Assembly: GCA_900753685.1 (NCBI GenBank)
Contig: CAAEAB010000082.1
Location: 1-7,275 of the forward strand
Reading direction: 5' to 3'
DNA length: 7,275 nt
Origin: Lachnospiraceae bacterium
GTDB lineage: Bacteria; Bacillota; Clostridia; Lachnospirales; Lachnospiraceae
The position numbers were made by a program, and so were the translations under genes. Below the pieces are notes generated by a model. It saw only the letters and a list, made by a program, of their open reading frames with translations. It was not told where the DNA came from and made no database searches. Shown here in pieces: positions 6,530 through 7,275 of this stretch (position 1 is its first letter; every line of letters starts with the position of its first letter).

Positions 6530-6593
6530 AAGTCCGCTTCGTAAGTCCGTATTTATGTCCGCTTCGCAAGTCCGTGATTCAAGTCCGCTTCGT
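6530..6593. repeat. Five tandem copies of a 12-13-bp repeat in the 3'-UTR of the HPr-like gene
   Basis: On the plus strand the units are AAGTCCGCTTCGT (6530), AAGTCCGTATTT (6543), ATGTCCGCTTCGC (6555), AAGTCCGTGATTC (6568) and AAGTCCGCTTCGT (6581). A weaker fragment, AAGTCT, lies at 6515. Odd units end in CTTCG and even units in TATTT or TGATT, so there is a higher-order period of 25-26 bp (GTCCGCTTCG at 6532, 6557 and 6583). The array lies between the HPr-like stop (6617) and its terminator. It is non-coding as far as I can see. Confidence 0.85.
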
Positions 6594-6616
6594 TGGTCAA
6601 TTATATCTAAAAAAAT

Positions 6617-6838
6617 TTAGATAGCATATTTTTCAAGCACCTTCATTAAGCCAGAGTTTTCACCGTCAAAATCAACGGTAATAGGATTTCTGTGATCCAG
6701 ACTGAGAATCCCCAAAATTGATTTTGCATCCAGAGCAATTCGATTGTAATAAACATCGATATCAAAATCGCAATTCACAGCAGCGCGAACAAATTCCTTT
6801 GCTCCGTCAATATCCTGCAATTTAATCTGAGTCTTCAT
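6617..6838 (-). CDS. HPr-fold protein lacking the phosphorylatable histidine
   Basis: The product is a 73-residue small protein. Its central segment, LDAKSILGILSLD (36-48), matches the region around the regulatory Ser46 of HPr (K-S-I-M-G in Bacillus subtilis), with Ser40 at the equivalent position. The overall length and beta-alpha-beta pattern also fit HPr. The N-terminal active-site loop of true HPr (G-I-H-A-R-P with His15) is absent: aligning on the Lys-Ser pair places Asp9 where His15 should be. It therefore should not accept phosphate from enzyme I and is better seen as an HPr-like regulatory or orphan domain. Start choice: the frame is open to a TTG at 6853, but GGAGGT (6846-6851) inside that extension is the SD for ATG 6838, seven bases on. 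The gene is monocistronic, with its own promoter (6907-6935), a 5'-UTR hairpin and a terminator (6448-6495). It is divergent from aroC. The fold assignment is fairly firm; the function is open. Confidence 0.82.
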   Translation of the reverse strand: MKTQIKLQDIDGAKEFVRAAVNCDFDIDVYYNRIALDAKSILGILSLDHRNPITVDFDGENSGLMKVLEKYAI

Positions 6839-6845
6839 AAATGAC

Positions 6846-6851
6846 ACCTCC
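6846..6851 (-). promoter_or_regulatory. Ribosome binding site that fixes the HPr-like start at 6838
   Basis: GGAGGT on the minus strand lies seven bases before ATG 6838. The alternative TTG at 6853 would place this SD inside the coding region and has no SD of its own. Confidence 0.85.
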
Positions 6852-6867
6852 AAACGGAATAACTACT

Positions 6868-6888
6868 GTAACGGTAAAGCCACCGTAC
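6868..6888 (-). promoter_or_regulatory. Small hairpin in the 5'-UTR of the HPr-like gene
   Basis: ACGGT (6871-6875) and ACCGT (6882-6886) form an inverted repeat around a six-base loop. A bulged alternative extends to GTA (6868-6870) with TAC (6886-6888). It sits about 17 bases upstream of the SD in a leader of about 60 bases. It could stabilise the mRNA or be a protein-binding site; no known riboswitch class is recognisable. Confidence 0.4.
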
Positions 6889-6906
6889 TTAAGTTACGTT
6901 TTATTT

Positions 6907-6935
6907 GTTTTATCACGAAATTCATCATTTGTCAA
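6907..6935 (-). promoter_or_regulatory. Promoter of the HPr-like gene
   Basis: On the minus strand there is a perfect TTGACA -35 box (6930-6935), a 17-base spacer, and a -10 box TAAAAC (6907-6912) preceded by TGA, which supplies the extended -10 TGn motif. The predicted start is near 6900, giving a leader of about 60 bases. Confidence 0.75.
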
Positions 6936-6949
6936 AATTGAGCCCCACT

Positions 6950-6962
6950 GGATAATTTATCC
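6950..6962. other. Perfect 13-bp palindrome next to a T7 tract in the hpr-like/aroC divergent region
   Basis: GGATAA-T-TTATCC is a perfect inverted repeat, followed on the plus strand by seven T (6963-6969). It lies 15 bp upstream of the -35 box of the HPr-like promoter and about 115 bp upstream of the aroC -35. A half-site copy, GGATAAT, recurs at 7003-7009. No gene reads into it from the plus strand, so an operator is more plausible than a terminator, but nothing proves either. Confidence 0.4.
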
Positions 6963-7076
6963 TTTTTTTAGGCATAAAGCCAAAAATTTTCCGCTCCTGC
7001 ATGGATAATATTTATAATGAATAATCACAATCCTCGTTCTTTTTTCAAAACGTCTCACGAATATTACAATATTTAT

Positions 7077-7105
7077 TTGCATAGCGGCTTCAAATTCGTT
7101 ATAAT
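7077..7105 (+). promoter_or_regulatory. Sigma-A-type promoter of aroC
   Basis: TTGCAT (-35, 7077-7082) and a consensus TATAAT (-10, 7100-7105) are separated by exactly 17 bases. Transcription should start near 7112, leaving a leader of only about 22 bases. That is too short for an attenuator or T-box between promoter and gene. Confidence 0.85.
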
Positions 7106-7133
7106 GATACATAAATTAAATTCAGAGGTGAAA

Positions 7134-7275
7134 ATGCTTATGTTTGGTTCCAGTATTGGAAATATATTTAAAATAACAACCTGGGGAGAATCCCATGGAA
7201 AGGCCGTCGGTGTCGTTGTAGATGGTTGTCCGGCCGGCCTCCCGCTCTCAGAAGAAGACATCCAGATCTTCCTAA
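7134..7275 (+). CDS. aroC: Chorismate synthase, N-terminal part (runs off the window)
   Basis: Only the first 47 codons are present. The translation contains [18 protein letters not shown] (residues 5-22), the N-terminal chorismate synthase signature, with the conserved His21 in GESHG near the FMN/substrate site, then [17 protein letters not shown], which matches the V-D-G-x-P-x-G-x-P-L pattern of the family. The enzyme converts 5-enolpyruvylshikimate-3-phosphate to chorismate using reduced FMN, the last step of the common aromatic pathway. ATG 7134 sits just after GAGGTGA (7125-7131). A second in-frame ATG at 7140 would shorten the protein by two residues and lies far from the SD, so 7134 is preferred. 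It is the first gene of its transcription unit, driven by the promoter at 7077-7105 and divergent from the HPr-like gene. It is truncated by the window end, not by a mutation. Confidence 0.96.
   Translation, partial: MLMFGSSIGNIFKITTWGESHGKAVGVVVDGCPAGLPLSEEDIQIFL

Noticed and set aside
6530..6593. Tandem array considered as a CRISPR
   Set aside because: The units are only 12-13 bp and directly adjacent, with no spacers of constant length and no cas genes nearby.
6604..6623. TATCTAAA / TTTAGATA inverted repeat overlapping the HPr-like stop codon
   Set aside because: It is eight weak A:T-rich pairs with no following U-tract. It is probably incidental to the A/T run at the gene end.
7073..7261. 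Minus-strand open frame of 62 codons
   Set aside because: It covers the aroC promoter and first codons in antisense, with no SD and no recognisable protein features.

Overview
The window looks like a chromosomal segment of a low-to-mid GC Firmicute, most likely a gut-type Clostridia/Lachnospiraceae species. The reasons are strong AGGAGG-type ribosome binding sites on nearly every gene, the tgt-yajC pair, a clostridial-style HPr relative without the phosphorylatable His, and a secreted Leu/Gly heptad-repeat protein next to an FtsX-type ABC transporter. The species call is inference from gene content, not from a marker gene. I see no tRNA, rRNA, CRISPR array or complete mobile element.

Layout, left to right. 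(1) 1-261: a plus-strand mini-gene (31 codons, GTG start) whose Shine-Dalgarno sequence is buried in a stable leader hairpin, followed by a strong bidirectional terminator. It has the architecture of a small membrane peptide or type I toxin, but no antitoxin RNA is proven. (2) 339-4717, minus strand: a three-gene operon read as ABC ATPase (4019-4717), large twin-FtsX permease (start corrected to 4007) and a secreted heptad-repeat protein (339-1658), ending at the shared terminator at 229-261. (3) 4847-6408, minus strand: a tgt-yajC operon with a clear sigma-A-type promoter (6380-6408) and a bidirectional terminator (4847-4885) that also separates it from the ABC operon. (4) 6448-6935, minus strand: a monocistronic small HPr-fold gene (start corrected to 6838). 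It has a consensus -35 promoter, a 5'-UTR hairpin, a tandem array of five 12-13-bp repeats in its 3'-UTR and a 16-bp G:U-rich terminator. (5) 7077-7275, plus strand: a divergent promoter and the first 47 codons of aroC (chorismate synthase), cut by the window end.

How the genes may work together: the ABC operon probably forms one envelope machine in which the ATPase drives an FtsX/MacB-type permease with two large extracellular domains. These would act with, or on, the exported helical-rod protein. Tgt and YajC are housekeeping genes (tRNA queuosine modification and the Sec-associated membrane protein). The HPr-like protein is probably regulatory or orphan rather than a sugar phosphocarrier. 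The least ordinary items are the SD-sequestered mini-gene at the left, the ATPase/permease/heptad-rod operon, and the repeat array in the hpr-like 3'-UTR.
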